Shown here: positions 50,380 to 59,770 of the stretch, one piece after another
Layout: the number at the start of each line of letters is the position of its first letter
Numbering within the stretch: the first letter of the stretch is position 1
Assembly: GCF_002943525.1 (NCBI RefSeq)
Contig: NZ_CP025394.1
Location: 5,146,001-5,210,000, forward strand
Length of the DNA stretch: 64,000 bases
Direction: 5' to 3'
Source of the DNA: Kitasatospora sp. MMS16-BH015
GTDB taxonomy: Bacteria > Actinomycetota > Actinomycetes > Streptomycetales > Streptomycetaceae
Notes under the pieces: generated by a model
The model's database searches: none
The model's input: the letters and a program-made list of their open reading frames with translations, nothing else
Told to the model about the DNA's origin: nothing
Translations under genes and position numbers: made by a program

Positions 50380-51585
50380 GTGTCCGAGCACCCTTCCGCC
50401 GTTGATCTCCAGGCCGTGCTGGACCGGGCCGCCGCCGGTGGCCGGATCACCCCGGAGGAGGCGCTGGAGCTCTACCGCTCCGCGCCGCTGCACGCGCTCG
50501 GCTCCGCTGCCGACGCCGTGCGCCGCCGCCGCTACGCGGGTACCGAGCACATCGCGACGTACATCATCGAGCGGAACATCAACTACACCAACGTCTGCGT
50601 GACGGCCTGCAAGTTCTGCGCCTTCTACGTCGCGCCCAAGAGCGACAAGGGCTGGTCGCGCGACCTCGACGAGATCCTGCGCCGCTGCGCGGAGACGGTC
50701 GAGCTGGGCGGCACCCAGATCATGTTCCAGGGCGGCCACCACCCGGACTACGGGGTCGAGTACTACGAGACCGCCTTCTCGGCGATCAAGAAGGACTTCC
50801 CCGAGCTGGTGATCCACTCGCTGGGTGCCTCCGAGGTCGACCACATGGCCCGGATCTCCAAGGTCTCGGTCGAGGAGGCGATCACCCGGATCCACCGGGC
50901 GGGCCTGGACTCCTTCGCCGGGGCCGGCGCCGAGCTGCTGCCCGAGCGCCCGCGCAAGGCGATCGCCCCGCTCAAGGAGTCGGGCGAGCGCTGGCTGGAG
51001 ATCATGGAGACCGCCCACGGCCTGGGCGTCGAATCCACCTCCACCATGCTGATGGGCACCGGCGAGACCAACGCCGAGCGGATCGAGCACCTGCGGATGA
51101 TCCGGGACGTGCAGGACCGCACCGGCGGCTTCCGCGCCTTCATCCCGTACACCTACCAGCCGCAGAACAACCACCTGAAGGGCTCGACCCAGGCCACCGT
51201 CTTCGAGTACCTGCGGATGATCTCGATCGCCCGCCTCTTCCTCGACAACGTGGCCCACATCCAGGGCTCCTGGCTGACCACCGGCAAGGAGGCCGGCCAG
51301 CTCTCGCTGCACTACGGCGCGGACGACCTCGGCTCGGTCATGCTCGAGGAGAACGTGGTCTCGGCGGCCGGTGCCAAGCACCGCTCCAACCTCACCGAGC
51401 TGATCCACCTGATCCGGGCCGCCGACCGCGTCCCGGCGCAGCGCTCCACCACCTACGAGCACCTGCGGGTGCTGGACGACCCCGCGAACGACCCGGTCGA
51501 CCCGCGGGTGGCCTCGCACATCGCCTCCACTGCGATCGAGGGCGGCACGGCGCACCCGGAGCTGAAGATCCTCTCCACCACCTGA
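50380..51585 (+). CDS. mqnC: Cyclic dehypoxanthine futalosine synthase MqnC
   Basis: 401 residues from GTG 50380. The radical SAM cluster Cys-x3-Cys-x2-Cys is in CVTACKFCAFY near residue 75, followed by TQIMFQGGHHPDYG and SFAGAGAELLPERPRK. MqnC cyclises dehypoxanthine futalosine using a [4Fe-4S] cluster and S-adenosylmethionine. With mqnA next to it the assignment is firm. mqnB, mqnD and mqnE are not in the window. Ribosome-binding site GAAAGAAGG 10 bases upstream. Confidence 0.93.
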   Translation: MSEHPSAVDLQAVLDRAAAGGRITPEEALELYRSAPLHALGSAADAVRRRRYAGTEHIATYIIERNINYTNVCVTACKFCAFYVAPKSDKGWSRDLDEILRRCAETVELGGTQIMFQGGHHPDYGVEYYETAFSAIKKDFPELVIHSLGASEVDHMARISKVSVEEAITRIHRAGLDSFAGAGAELLPERPRKAIAPLKESGERWLEIMETAHGLGVESTSTMLMGTGETNAERIEHLRMIRDVQDRTGGFRAFIPYTYQPQNNHLKGSTQATVFEYLRMISIARLFLDNVAHIQGSWLTTGKEAGQLSLHYGADDLGSVMLEENVVSAAGAKHRSNLTELIHLIRAADRVPAQRSTTYEHLRVLDDPANDPVDPRVASHIASTAIEGGTAHPELKILSTT

Positions 51586-51599
51586 GGGCCGGTACCGAG

Positions 51600-52223
51600 A
51601 TGCGCACCCTGCACCGGGCCGACCTGCTGCTCACCGGACCGGCCGCCGAGCCGGTCCGGGACGGCGCCGTGCTGATCGAGGGCGACCGGGTGGTCGCCCT
51701 CGGGGCGTATCCGGACGTGGCGGAGGTGGCCGATGGGGCGCGTGAGCGGGCGTGGGGCGGGCTGCTCACGCCGGGGCTGCGCAACGCGCACGGGCATTGG
51801 CTCCTGGAGACCGCGTACCACCCCGACCCCCGGGAGGAGCTGGGCGACCAGCCGCTGCCGCCGGGGGCGGCCGGGGTCGGCGAGGTGGACGAGGTGCGGC
51901 GCGGCCACAGCGCCCGGCGCGGGCTCCAGCGGATGCTCGGGTACGGCACCACGGCGGTGGCCGGGCCGTTCGCGGCGGCGGCGGTGCGGACCGCCGTGGC
52001 GCGGTCGGGGCTGGTCGCGACCGGTGGTGACGGTCTTCCCGGCGGGCTCGATCCGCTGGACGGGGCTGCGCTGGGGGCCGTGCTGGCCGGGGCGTTGACG
52101 GTGGGTGGCCGGGCGGATTTCGCGGTGTTCGCGGCCGGGTCGGTGGCCGAGCTGGAGCGGAGCGGGGCCGGGTGCTGCCTGGCGACCGTGCTGGGTGGTC
52201 GGTTGTCGTACCGACGGCGGTGA
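51600..52223 (+). CDS. Amidohydrolase-like composite domain protein
   Basis: 207 residues, half the normal size. The first 70 residues resemble the composite domain of imidazolonepropionase and chlorohydrolase-type amidohydrolases, with GLLTPGLRNAHGHWLLETA holding an HxH pair. The middle of the TIM barrel, including the other metal ligands, is missing, and the end (GGRADFAVFAAGSVAEL) corresponds to the C-terminal strand region. It starts 14 bp after mqnC, so it belongs to the menaquinone operon. It may be a shortened enzyme of that pathway or a non-catalytic relic that is kept in related genomes. Confidence 0.65.
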   Translation: MRTLHRADLLLTGPAAEPVRDGAVLIEGDRVVALGAYPDVAEVADGARERAWGGLLTPGLRNAHGHWLLETAYHPDPREELGDQPLPPGAAGVGEVDEVRRGHSARRGLQRMLGYGTTAVAGPFAAAAVRTAVARSGLVATGGDGLPGGLDPLDGAALGAVLAGALTVGGRADFAVFAAGSVAELERSGAGCCLATVLGGRLSYRRR

Positions 52224-52496
52224 AGCGGCGGGGGAGCGGCGGTGATTCTGTGAAAGCTTCCGGGGCGTCAGTCCGATAATCGGTTCCGGATGGGTGAGGG
52301 AATGACCGGTTACCGGCGGGTTGACGGCCGAAAGACGGCTCGCATCGGTAATGGTCATACAAACTGATGTGTAGCCGCCGTGACCTGAGGCACCGCCAGC
52401 GGTTACGATCCCGGTCAGCCGTTCTCCGTTCCGTCCCGTTCCGGAGAAGGCACCTCACCACCGGGCCCTCCCCAGGCCCACACCAGGACAGGAACC

Positions 52497-53042
52497 ATGC
52501 GATCCGCTCTCCGTCCGCGCGGCCCGCGCCTCGGCCGAGGCTGGTACCTCGCCGCCGTGCTCAGTGCCGCGCTCGCGGTCGTGATGTGCCTGCTCGGCTG
52601 GCGCCAGGCCGACCAGGCGGACCGGATCGCCGCCCACCCCGTCCGGGTCGAGGGCACCGTCACCCAGCTGCCCTCCGGCAGCGCCACCTACAGCGGGGTC
52701 AGCTACCGGGCCGACGGCCAGCTCCGGACGGCCGCCGACCTCTGGCTGCCCGGTGACGTCAAGGTCGGCGACTCGATCTGCCTGGAGCACGCGGCGGCCG
52801 ACCCCGGTGCCGTCCGGGTCTGCGGCGAGCGGTACCCGCAGCCGGTCGGGATCAGCCTGGCCCGGATCAGCGTGCCGATCGCGCTGCTGCTGTTCGCGGG
52901 GTGCGCGTTCCGGATCTGGCGGCACAGCCGGCGGGTGCCGCGGGTGGGTCGTGCGCGGGTCACCGTCGCGTTCGCGGCGGAGGGGATGCCGGCCCTGACG
53001 AACGGGAAGCGCTCGCGCCGGAAGCGGCGCCGGCGGCGGTGA
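52497..53042 (+). CDS. Hypothetical membrane protein
   Basis: 181 residues. Helix 1 (WYLAAVLSAALAVVMCLLGW, about 17-36) and helix 2 (ISLARISVPIALLLFAGCAF, about 118-137) flank an external domain with SGVSYRADGQLRTAADLW and two Cys (ICLE and RVCGE) that may pair. The C-terminal tail is very basic (SRRKRRRRR). Resembles small DUF3592-type membrane proteins. It sits inside the menaquinone block but has no visible link to it. Confidence 0.65.
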   Translation: MRSALRPRGPRLGRGWYLAAVLSAALAVVMCLLGWRQADQADRIAAHPVRVEGTVTQLPSGSATYSGVSYRADGQLRTAADLWLPGDVKVGDSICLEHAAADPGAVRVCGERYPQPVGISLARISVPIALLLFAGCAFRIWRHSRRVPRVGRARVTVAFAAEGMPALTNGKRSRRKRRRRR

Positions 53043-53069
53043 GGGCAGGGGGACTCGGCCGGGGTGCCC

Positions 53070-53100
53070 GCGCCGTTCCCCGCGCCCCTGGTGGTGCGAC
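53070..53100 (+). repeat. Copy of GTTCCCCGCGCCCC repeat before menG
   Basis: Core at 53075-53088 with flanks GCGCC and TGGTGGTGCGAC, matching the 47669-47696 copy over about 25 bp. Confidence 0.65.
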
Positions 53101-53153
53101 CCTGGAGCAGGCGCCTCCCCGGGGCCGGGTGTAGGGGTGCATAGGATGGGGAC

Positions 53154-53846
53154 GTGACCCGAGCCTCCCTGGACAAGCAGCCGCACGAAGTCGCCGCGAT
53201 GTTCGACGACGTCGCGGCGAAGTACGACCGGACGAACGACGTGCTCTCCCTCGGTCAGGCGCGCGCCTGGCGGCGGGCCGTCGCGGAGGCGGTGGGCGCC
53301 GGGCCCGGCCAGCGGGTGCTGGACTTGGGGGCCGGGACGGGCACCTCCTCGCTGCCGTTCGCGGCGGCCGGGGCGGAGGTCGTCCCGTGCGACTTCTCGC
53401 TGGGCATGCTGACCGAGGGCAAGGCCCGCCACCCCGAGCTGGCGCTGACCGCGGGCGACGCGACCAAGCTGCCCTTCGCGGACGGCTCCTTCGACGCGAC
53501 CACCATCTCCTTCGCGCTGCGCAACGTGCAGGACACCGACGCCGCGCTGCGCGAGCTGTACCGGGTGACCAAGCCCGGCGGCAAGGTGGTCATCTGCGAG
53601 TTCTCCACCCCGACCTGGACGCCGCTGCGAACGGTCTACACCGAGTACCTGATGCGCGCGCTGCCGCCGGTGGCCACCGCCGTCAGCAGCAACCCGGACG
53701 CGTACGTCTACCTCGCCGAGTCGATCCGGGCCTGGCCGGACCAGCCGGCGCTGGCCGCGAAGCTCCAGGCGGCGGGCTGGTCGAAGGTGGCCTGGCGCAA
53801 CCTGACCGGCGGCATCGTCGCGCTGCACCGGGGCTTCAAGGCCTGA
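53154..53846 (+). CDS. menG: Demethylmenaquinone methyltransferase MenG/UbiE
   Basis: 230 residues from GTG 53154. MFDDVAAKYDRTNDVLSLGQ, VLDLGAGTGTSSLP (SAM-binding motif I), FALRNVQDTDAALREL and RVTKPGGKVVICEFSTP are the UbiE/MenG signature blocks. It methylates demethylmenaquinone to menaquinone with S-adenosylmethionine at the cytosolic membrane face. Its place after mqnA/mqnC and before a geranylgeranyl reductase-type gene supports the pathway role. Confidence 0.93.
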   Translation: MTRASLDKQPHEVAAMFDDVAAKYDRTNDVLSLGQARAWRRAVAEAVGAGPGQRVLDLGAGTGTSSLPFAAAGAEVVPCDFSLGMLTEGKARHPELALTAGDATKLPFADGSFDATTISFALRNVQDTDAALRELYRVTKPGGKVVICEFSTPTWTPLRTVYTEYLMRALPPVATAVSSNPDAYVYLAESIRAWPDQPALAAKLQAAGWSKVAWRNLTGGIVALHRGFKA

Positions 53847-53912
53847 GCCCGACCCTGGCTAGACTCGGCCGAACAGCCCGTCAACCACACCTGTCAGCAG
53901 GAGCGTGTCCCC

Positions 53913-55223
53913 GTGTCCCAGACCGCCGTCGATCCGAGCGAGACCAGCGAGACCGTGGAGAGCACCGCGGACGTCATCGTGGTCGGGGCGGGCCCGGCGG
54001 GCTCCACCACCGCGTACTACCTGGCGCAGGCCGGTCTCGACGTGCTGCTGCTGGAGAAGACGGAGTTCCCCCGGGAGAAGGTCTGCGGGGACGGCCTGAC
54101 GCCGCGCGCCACCAAGCAGTTGGTGGACATGGGCATCGACGTCTCCACCGAGAACGGCTGGCTGCACAACAAGGGCCTGCGGATCATCGGTGGCGGCGTC
54201 CGGCTGGAGCTGGACTGGCCGGAGCTGGCCTCCTTCCCGGACTACGGGCTGGTGCGCAAGCGGGCCGACTTCGACGAGCTGCTGGCCCGTCAGGCGCAGA
54301 AGGCCGGCGCCCGGCTGTACGAGAAGTGCAACGTCTCCGGGCCCGTGCTGGACGACCGGACCGGCAAGATCACCGGGGTCACCGCCAAGCTCGGCGAGGA
54401 GAAGCGGCCGGTGGTCTTCAAGGCCCCGCTGGTGGTCGCCGCCGACGGCAACTCCACCCGGCTCTCGCTGGCCATGGGCCTGCACCGCCGGGAGGACCGC
54501 CCGATGGGCGTCGCCTACCGCACCTACTTCACCTCGCCCCGGCACTCGGACGACTACCTGGAGTCCTGGCTGGAGCTGTGGGACACCCGAGGCGGCGAGA
54601 AGAAGCTGCTGCCGGGCTACGGCTGGATCTTCGGCATGGGCGACGGCACCTCGAACGTGGGCCTGGGCATCCTGGACTCCTCGCCGGCCTTCGGCGAGCT
54701 GGACTGGCGCGAGGTGCTCAAGTCCTGGTGCGCGAGCATGCCCGCCGAGTGGGGCTACACCCCCGAGAACATGACCGACCCGATCCGCGGCGCGGCCCTG
54801 CCGATGGCCTTCAACCGCCAGCCGCACTACACCCGCGGCCTGCTCCTGGTGGGCGACGCCGGCGGCATGGTCAACCCCTTCAACGGCGAGGGCATCGCCT
54901 ATGCGATGGAATCCGGCCAGATCGCGGCCCGCGTCATCACCCAGGCCCACGCCCGCGTCACCCCGGCCGGCCGCGAGAAGGCCCTGCACGCCTACCCGTC
55001 CGTCCTCAAGGACGTCTACGGCGGCTACTACACCCTCGGCCGCGGCTTTGTGAAGCTCATCGGCAACCCCAAGGTCATGCAGCTCGCCACCCAGCGCGGC
55101 CTCACCCACCCCATGCTGATGAAGTTCGTCCTCAAGCTCCTGGCCAACCTCACCGACCCCACGGGCGGCGACGCGATGGACCGGATCATCAACGGCCTCG
55201 CCAAGGTGGCCCCCAACGCCTGA
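53913..55223 (+). CDS. Geranylgeranyl reductase family protein, MenJ-like
   Basis: 436 residues from GTG 53913. The FAD-binding Rossmann motif DVIVVGAGPAGSTTAYYLA, the PREKVCGDGLTPRA substrate-site motif and VGDAGGMVNPFNGEGIAYAM are hallmarks of the geranylgeranyl reductase family. In mycobacteria the homologue MenJ saturates one isoprene unit of menaquinone, and partially saturated MK-9(H4-H8) is typical of streptomycetes. The gene follows menG by 66 bp. It is a good candidate for hydrogenating menaquinone side chains, but reduction of other isoprenoids cannot be excluded. Confidence 0.85.
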   Translation: MSQTAVDPSETSETVESTADVIVVGAGPAGSTTAYYLAQAGLDVLLLEKTEFPREKVCGDGLTPRATKQLVDMGIDVSTENGWLHNKGLRIIGGGVRLELDWPELASFPDYGLVRKRADFDELLARQAQKAGARLYEKCNVSGPVLDDRTGKITGVTAKLGEEKRPVVFKAPLVVAADGNSTRLSLAMGLHRREDRPMGVAYRTYFTSPRHSDDYLESWLELWDTRGGEKKLLPGYGWIFGMGDGTSNVGLGILDSSPAFGELDWREVLKSWCASMPAEWGYTPENMTDPIRGAALPMAFNRQPHYTRGLLLVGDAGGMVNPFNGEGIAYAMESGQIAARVITQAHARVTPAGREKALHAYPSVLKDVYGGYYTLGRGFVKLIGNPKVMQLATQRGLTHPMLMKFVLKLLANLTDPTGGDAMDRIINGLAKVAPNA

Positions 55224-55234
55224 GCCGGCCGGAG

Positions 55235-55268
55235 CCGGGGGCTCGTGAACGGATTCACGAGCCCCCGG
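55235..55268. terminator. Bidirectional terminator, 15-bp perfect stem
   Basis: Perfect stem 55235-55249 with 55254-55268, loop CGGA, between convergent genes. Confidence 0.85.
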
Positions 55269-55270
55269 GT

Positions 55271-56749
55271 TCAGACCGTCACGCTCTGCCGGGCGTCGGC
55301 CTCCTGGTGGGCGGTCGGCTTGCGGACCAGGGCGAAGACCAGCGCGGCGCCGAGCAGGCCGAGCGCACCGGAGACCAGGAAGGCGTCCCGCAGCCCGTCC
55401 GCGAAGGCGCCGTGCACGGCCGGGGCGAGCGCGGGGGAGCGGGTGATCAGTTCGCCGGCCCGGCCGCCGGTCAGTGCCTCGGCCGGGGTGCCGGCCGGGA
55501 GGGCGTGGTCGAGGCCGGCCTTGAAGACGGCACCGAGCACGGCGATGCCGAGCGCGTTGCCCAGCTGGCGCGCGGTGTTGAGGGCGCCACCCGCCATCCC
55601 GGCCCGGGCCGCCGGGACGGCGGCCATCGCGGCGGCGGCCATCGCCGGCGTGGCCAGCCCGACCCCGGCGCCGGTGACGGCGAGGCCCGGGACGAGGACC
55701 GTCCAGCTGGAGCCCGGCCCGATCAGGGCCAGCAGCAGGGCGCCGAGCCCGATCAGGGCCAGCCCGCCGCCGACCGTCCAGTGGGCGGGGGCGCCGTGCA
55801 GCCGCTTGCCGGCCACCCCGGCCACCACGAAGGCTGTGATGCTCATCGGCAGCATCGAGAGCCCGGCCGTCACCGGGCCCATGCCCCGGACGGACTGCAG
55901 CCAGAGGGAGGTGTAGACCAGGTAGGAGAAGGCGGCCACCGAGAGCAGCAGGCCGCCGACCATCATCCCGGCGAAGGCCGGGCTGCGGAACAGCGCCAGG
56001 TCGAGCATCGGGCGGGCGCTGCGCGCCTCGATCAGCAGGAAGGCGAGCAGCGCGAGCGCGGCGAGCGCGAAGAGGCCGAGCGTGGTGGTCGAGCCCCAGC
56101 CGTTCTCGCCGACCCGGATCAGCGCGTAGGTGAGCGAGCCGGCCGCGAGCGTGAAGGTCAGCAGGCCGGGCAGGTCGACCCCGGCGGCCTGCGGGTTGCG
56201 GGATTCCTTGACCACCTTGAGCGTGACGGCGATCGCCACCGTGCTGACCGGCAGGTTGACGTAGAAGATCCAGCGCCAGTCCAGGTGTTCGGTGAGCAGC
56301 CCGCCGAGCACCGGCCCGGCGGCGGCCGCCGCGCCGTTCACCGAGCCCCAGACGCCGAACGCGATCCCCCGGTCGCGGCCCTGGTACGCCTGGCTGAGCA
56401 GCGCCATGGTGGTGGCGAACATCGCCGCGCCGCCGATCCCCTGCACGCCCCGGAAGGCGATCAACTGGCCTGGCCCGGTGGCCAACCCGCAGGCCAGCGA
56501 GGCGGCGGCGAAGAGGCCGAGCCCGGCCAGGTAGACCGCCCGGCGCCCGATCCGGTCGGCCAGTGAGCCGGCCCCGAGCAGCAGCGCGGCCAGCGCCAGC
56601 GCGTAGCCGTCCAGCACCCACTGGAGGTCGGCGAACGTGGTGTGCAGGCTCTTCGCCATGTCGGGCAGGGCGACGGTCACGATCGTGACGTCGACCAGCA
56701 GCATGAACGCCCCCAGGCAGACCGCGGTCAGCGGCAGCCACTTGCGCAT
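55271..56749 (-). CDS. DHA2 (14-helix) MFS drug exporter
   Basis: 492 residues with about fourteen hydrophobic segments. AFMLLVDVTIVTVALPDMAKS with the conserved Asp in helix 1, LLLGAGSLADRIGRRAVYLAG (motif A) and LAFRGVQGIGGAAMFA (motif B) match the EmrB/QacA branch that exports drugs and dyes with protons. GAGGAG precedes the ATG. It is divergent from an Lrp-type regulator and shares a 125-bp region with a palindromic site. Confidence 0.87.
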   Translation of the reverse strand: MRKWLPLTAVCLGAFMLLVDVTIVTVALPDMAKSLHTTFADLQWVLDGYALALAALLLGAGSLADRIGRRAVYLAGLGLFAAASLACGLATGPGQLIAFRGVQGIGGAAMFATTMALLSQAYQGRDRGIAFGVWGSVNGAAAAAGPVLGGLLTEHLDWRWIFYVNLPVSTVAIAVTLKVVKESRNPQAAGVDLPGLLTFTLAAGSLTYALIRVGENGWGSTTTLGLFALAALALLAFLLIEARSARPMLDLALFRSPAFAGMMVGGLLLSVAAFSYLVYTSLWLQSVRGMGPVTAGLSMLPMSITAFVVAGVAGKRLHGAPAHWTVGGGLALIGLGALLLALIGPGSSWTVLVPGLAVTGAGVGLATPAMAAAAMAAVPAARAGMAGGALNTARQLGNALGIAVLGAVFKAGLDHALPAGTPAEALTGGRAGELITRSPALAPAVHGAFADGLRDAFLVSGALGLLGAALVFALVRKPTAHQEADARQSVTV

Positions 56750-56822
56750 CGGTAACTCCTCGGACCAGGCCCGGGCAACCGCTGCCCGGGCTGGCCCGAC
56801 CCTGACATCCGCTGCCAGGAAA

Positions 56823-56838
56823 CACCGCTCCAGCGGTG
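56823..56838. promoter_or_regulatory. Operator-like inverted repeat in divergent region
   Basis: CACCGCT-CC-AGCGGTG (7-bp arms) lies between the exporter and the Lrp-type regulator. An 8-bp inverted repeat CCCGGGCA/TGCCCGGG at 56770-56790 lies beside the exporter start. Confidence 0.5.
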
Positions 56839-56874
56839 CTCCGGTGACGGATTCCGACTCCGAGGTGGGGTGCG

Positions 56875-57876
56875 ATGATGGAAAGCATGGACGAGATCGA
56901 GGTGCTGGACGAGCTGGACCAGGCCCTGGTGCAGGCGCTCACCGTCGACGGCCGGGTGCCGTTCAGCCGGCTCGCCGAGGTGCTGGAGGTCTCCGACCAG
57001 ACGGTGATCCGGCGCTACCGGCGGCTGCGCGGGGAGGGCCTGCTGCGGGTGGTCGGCCTGCCGCTGGGCGAGAAGCTCGGGCTGTACGAGTCCTGGCTGC
57101 GGGTGCAGTGCACCCCGGACGCCGCGCTCGCGGTGGCCGACGGGCTGGCCCGGCGGCCGGACATCTCCTGGGTGACGCTCAACTCCGGCGGCACCGAGAT
57201 CCACTGCATCACCCGGGCCCGCAGCCGGCAGGACCGCGACAACCTGCTGCTCCAGAAGCTGCCCGGCACCCGCCGGGTCACCGGCATCGCGGCGCACAGC
57301 GTGCTGCGCACCTTCGTCGGCGGCCTGGGCCGCTGGGGCGGCCTGGACGTGCTCACCCAGGCCCAAGTGGCCGCGCTGGAAAGGCCGGTGGACCGCAGCG
57401 GGCCCAAGATCCGGCTGGACGAGGCCGAGTCGGCGCTGCTCGCCGAGCTGGGCCGGGACGGGCGGACGGGCTACCCCGAACTCGCCCGCGCCACCGGCCT
57501 GTCGGAATCCACGGTGCGCCGCCGGGTGGAGCAGCTGCGGGCCGAGGGAGCGATCTACTTCGACGTCGAGATCGACCCCCGGCACTTCGGCTACCGCACC
57601 CAGGCGGTACTGCTCGCCACCGTGCCGCCCTCCGAACTGGCCCAGGCCGGAGCCGAGTTGGGCGGCCACCGGGAGGTGCCGTTCGCCGCGGCGATCACCG
57701 GCTCGGCCAATCTGCTGGCCGTGGTGATCTGCCGCGACGACGACGCGCTCTACGAGTACCTGACCACCCGGGTCGGCGCACTGTCCACCGTCCGGCAGCT
57801 GGAGGTGGTGCCGGTGCTGCGGACGGTCAAGCGGGCGGGCATGCTCATGGACGGTGCCCGGCTGGTGGACCTCTGA
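56875..57876 (+). CDS. Lrp/AsnC family regulator with two modules
   Basis: 333 residues, double the usual size. Each half has an AsnC-type HTH (DELDQALVQALTVDGRVPFSRLAEVLEVSDQTV and DEAESALLAELGRDGRTGYPELARATGLSEST, split here for length) and an Lrp ligand domain. The fused-dimer build is known in actinomycetes. It likely controls the divergent exporter, probably in answer to an amino acid or export substrate. An ATG at 56887 is an alternative start. Confidence 0.82.
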   Translation: MMESMDEIEVLDELDQALVQALTVDGRVPFSRLAEVLEVSDQTVIRRYRRLRGEGLLRVVGLPLGEKLGLYESWLRVQCTPDAALAVADGLARRPDISWVTLNSGGTEIHCITRARSRQDRDNLLLQKLPGTRRVTGIAAHSVLRTFVGGLGRWGGLDVLTQAQVAALERPVDRSGPKIRLDEAESALLAELGRDGRTGYPELARATGLSESTVRRRVEQLRAEGAIYFDVEIDPRHFGYRTQAVLLATVPPSELAQAGAELGGHREVPFAAAITGSANLLAVVICRDDDALYEYLTTRVGALSTVRQLEVVPVLRTVKRAGMLMDGARLVDL

Positions 57877-57906
57877 GGCACGGACCGACGAACCGCCCGG
57901 CCGGCT

Positions 57907-58578
57907 CTAGCGGTTGCTGATCCTGACGTGCTTGATGTTGACCGGCAGGTTCGGGAAGCCGTCGCCGGGGGAGTTCTGGTCGTCCTCGCCGCCGGCCGCG
58001 ATCTTCTGCAGCACGTCCATCCCGGCGGTGATCTTGCCGAACGGGGTGTAGGCGGGGGAGAGCTTGGTGTCCTTCCAGACGAAGAAGAACTGGCTGCCGT
58101 TGGTGTTCGGTCCGGCGTTGGCCATCGCCACGGTGCCGGCCGGGTAGGTCGCGCCGGTCAGGTTCTCGTCCGGGAAGGAGTAGCCGGGGCCGCCGCTGCC
58201 GGTGCCGGTCGGGTCGCCGCACTGGAGCACCCAGAGCCGCTGGGTGGTGAGCCGGTGGCAGTGGCTGCGGTCGAAGTAGTCGTGCTCGGCCAGGAAGCGG
58301 AACGAGAAGGTGGTGCACGGGGCCTTGTCGGTGAGCGCCTGGAAGGTGATCGCGCCCTGGCTGGTGTTCAGCGTCGCGTGGTACGGCTTGGCCGCCTTCT
58401 TGGCGTCGAAGACCGGGATGCCCTTGAAGTTGTCGGCGGGCACCGCGGGGGTGTACGTGCAGCTCGCGCTGCCTGCCGCGCCGGCGGCTATGGCGGGCGC
58501 GGCGGCGGCCGTGCCGACCGAGGTGGCCAGCGGCAGGGTGGTGGCGGCGAGCAGCAACGCCCAGTGCTTGCGCTTCAC
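57907..58578 (-). CDS. Secreted cyclophilin-type peptidyl-prolyl isomerase
   Basis: 223 residues with a Sec signal peptide (about residue 27). The core keeps the cyclophilin catalytic Arg in SHCHRLTT, the Gln in LWVLQCGDPTGTGSGGPGYS, NTNGSQFFFVWKD and TPFGKITAGM. Two Cys lie near the active site (CHRL and QCGD) and may form an extracellular disulfide. Usual FHRV is changed to CHRL and FMIQ to WVLQ, so activity may differ. It would help folding of exported proteins. Convergent with the Lrp-type gene, 30 bp apart. Confidence 0.85.
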   Translation of the reverse strand: MKRKHWALLLAATTLPLATSVGTAAAAPAIAAGAAGSASCTYTPAVPADNFKGIPVFDAKKAAKPYHATLNTSQGAITFQALTDKAPCTTFSFRFLAEHDYFDRSHCHRLTTQRLWVLQCGDPTGTGSGGPGYSFPDENLTGATYPAGTVAMANAGPNTNGSQFFFVWKDTKLSPAYTPFGKITAGMDVLQKIAAGGEDDQNSPGDGFPNLPVNIKHVRISNR

Positions 58579-58803
58579 GTGACGGGTCCTCTGTGGCGAG
58601 TGGGGTGGGTTGTCATGACTTACTCACCCTTGCCCGGCGGAGCGGGTGTTATGCCTGTGACATTCCGGGCAGGGCGCATGCGATCTGACGGAGTCACAAC
58701 AAATCAGTTGATCACCCGGATCCGCCACGGGAAAATCGCGGGGCAACCGCTCCGTCCGAAGGCGTACGGGCGCCCTCGCACGCCCGCCCCTCCGGAGGCT
58801 TCG

Positions 58804-59748
58804 ATGCGCAGTCAGACCGTCCGCGATCTCCCGCTGCTGGCCGTGGCCGTGGTCTGGGGCTCCAGCTTCCTGGTGCTCAAGCAGGTCGTCACCCAGGAGA
58901 CGGTGCTCGGCACCCTGGTGCTGCGGTTCGGCATCGCGGTGCCGCTGCTCGCGGTCTTCGCCTGGCGCGGGCTGCGGCGGCTCAGCGCCCGGGAGTGGCT
59001 GGGCGGCGCCTCGCTCGGGCTGATCCTGGCCTCGATCTTCCTGATGGAGACCTACGGCGCGATCCACACCACCGCCACCAATGCCGGGCTGATCGTCAGC
59101 CTCACCATGGTCTTCACCCCGCTCGCCGAGAGCGCGCTGCGGCGCACCGCACTGCCCCGGGCCTTCCTCGGGGCGGCCTTCATGTCGGTGGTGGGCGTCG
59201 CGCTGCTCACCGGCGGCGGCTTCCACGCGCCGCGCTCCGGTGACTTCCTGATCCTCGGCTCGGCCCTGGTGCGGACGGTGCACGTGCTGGCGATGTCCCG
59301 GGCCAAGTGGATCAAGGGCACCGACGCGCTGAGCCTCACCTGGATCCAGCTCGGTACCGCCGCCGTGGTGTTCGCCCTGGTCTCGCCGTTCGTCGGCTCC
59401 TCGCCGCTGGCCGTGGCCCGCTCCTACGGCGCCGCCGACTGGGCCGGCCTGCTCTACCTCACGCTGCTCTGCACGCTGTTCGCCTTCCTGGTGCAGATGT
59501 GGGCCGTGCGCACCACCTCGCCCTCCCGGGTCAGCCTGCTGCTCGGCACCGAACCGCTCTGGGCCGCCGTCTTCGGCACCGCCCTCGGCGGCGACCGCCT
59601 CGGCGCCCTCGCCCTGCTCGGCGGCCTCCTGGTGCTGGCCGGCACCGAGTGGGGCCGCCGCGCCTCCGCCCCACCGGCCGCCACCGCCGCGCCCGTCGAC
59701 CCCGTCGACCCCGTCGACCCCGCCGACCGCGCACCCGAACTCGTCTGA
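58804..59748 (+). CDS. EamA/DMT family exporter
   Basis: 314 residues from ATG 58804 with GGAGG nine bases upstream. Ten hydrophobic segments in two EamA halves (AVVWGSSFLVLKQVV; TLLCTLFAFLVQMWAVRTTSPSR split here) identify a drug/metabolite exporter such as those for amino acids. The C-terminus holds a VDPVDPVDP tail from three 9-bp repeats at 59695-59721. Substrate unknown. Confidence 0.83.
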   Translation: MRSQTVRDLPLLAVAVVWGSSFLVLKQVVTQETVLGTLVLRFGIAVPLLAVFAWRGLRRLSAREWLGGASLGLILASIFLMETYGAIHTTATNAGLIVSLTMVFTPLAESALRRTALPRAFLGAAFMSVVGVALLTGGGFHAPRSGDFLILGSALVRTVHVLAMSRAKWIKGTDALSLTWIQLGTAAVVFALVSPFVGSSPLAVARSYGAADWAGLLYLTLLCTLFAFLVQMWAVRTTSPSRVSLLLGTEPLWAAVFGTALGGDRLGALALLGGLLVLAGTEWGRRASAPPAATAAPVDPVDPVDPADRAPELV

Positions 59749-59770
59749 GACCACCCCGCTCGTCCCTCGG

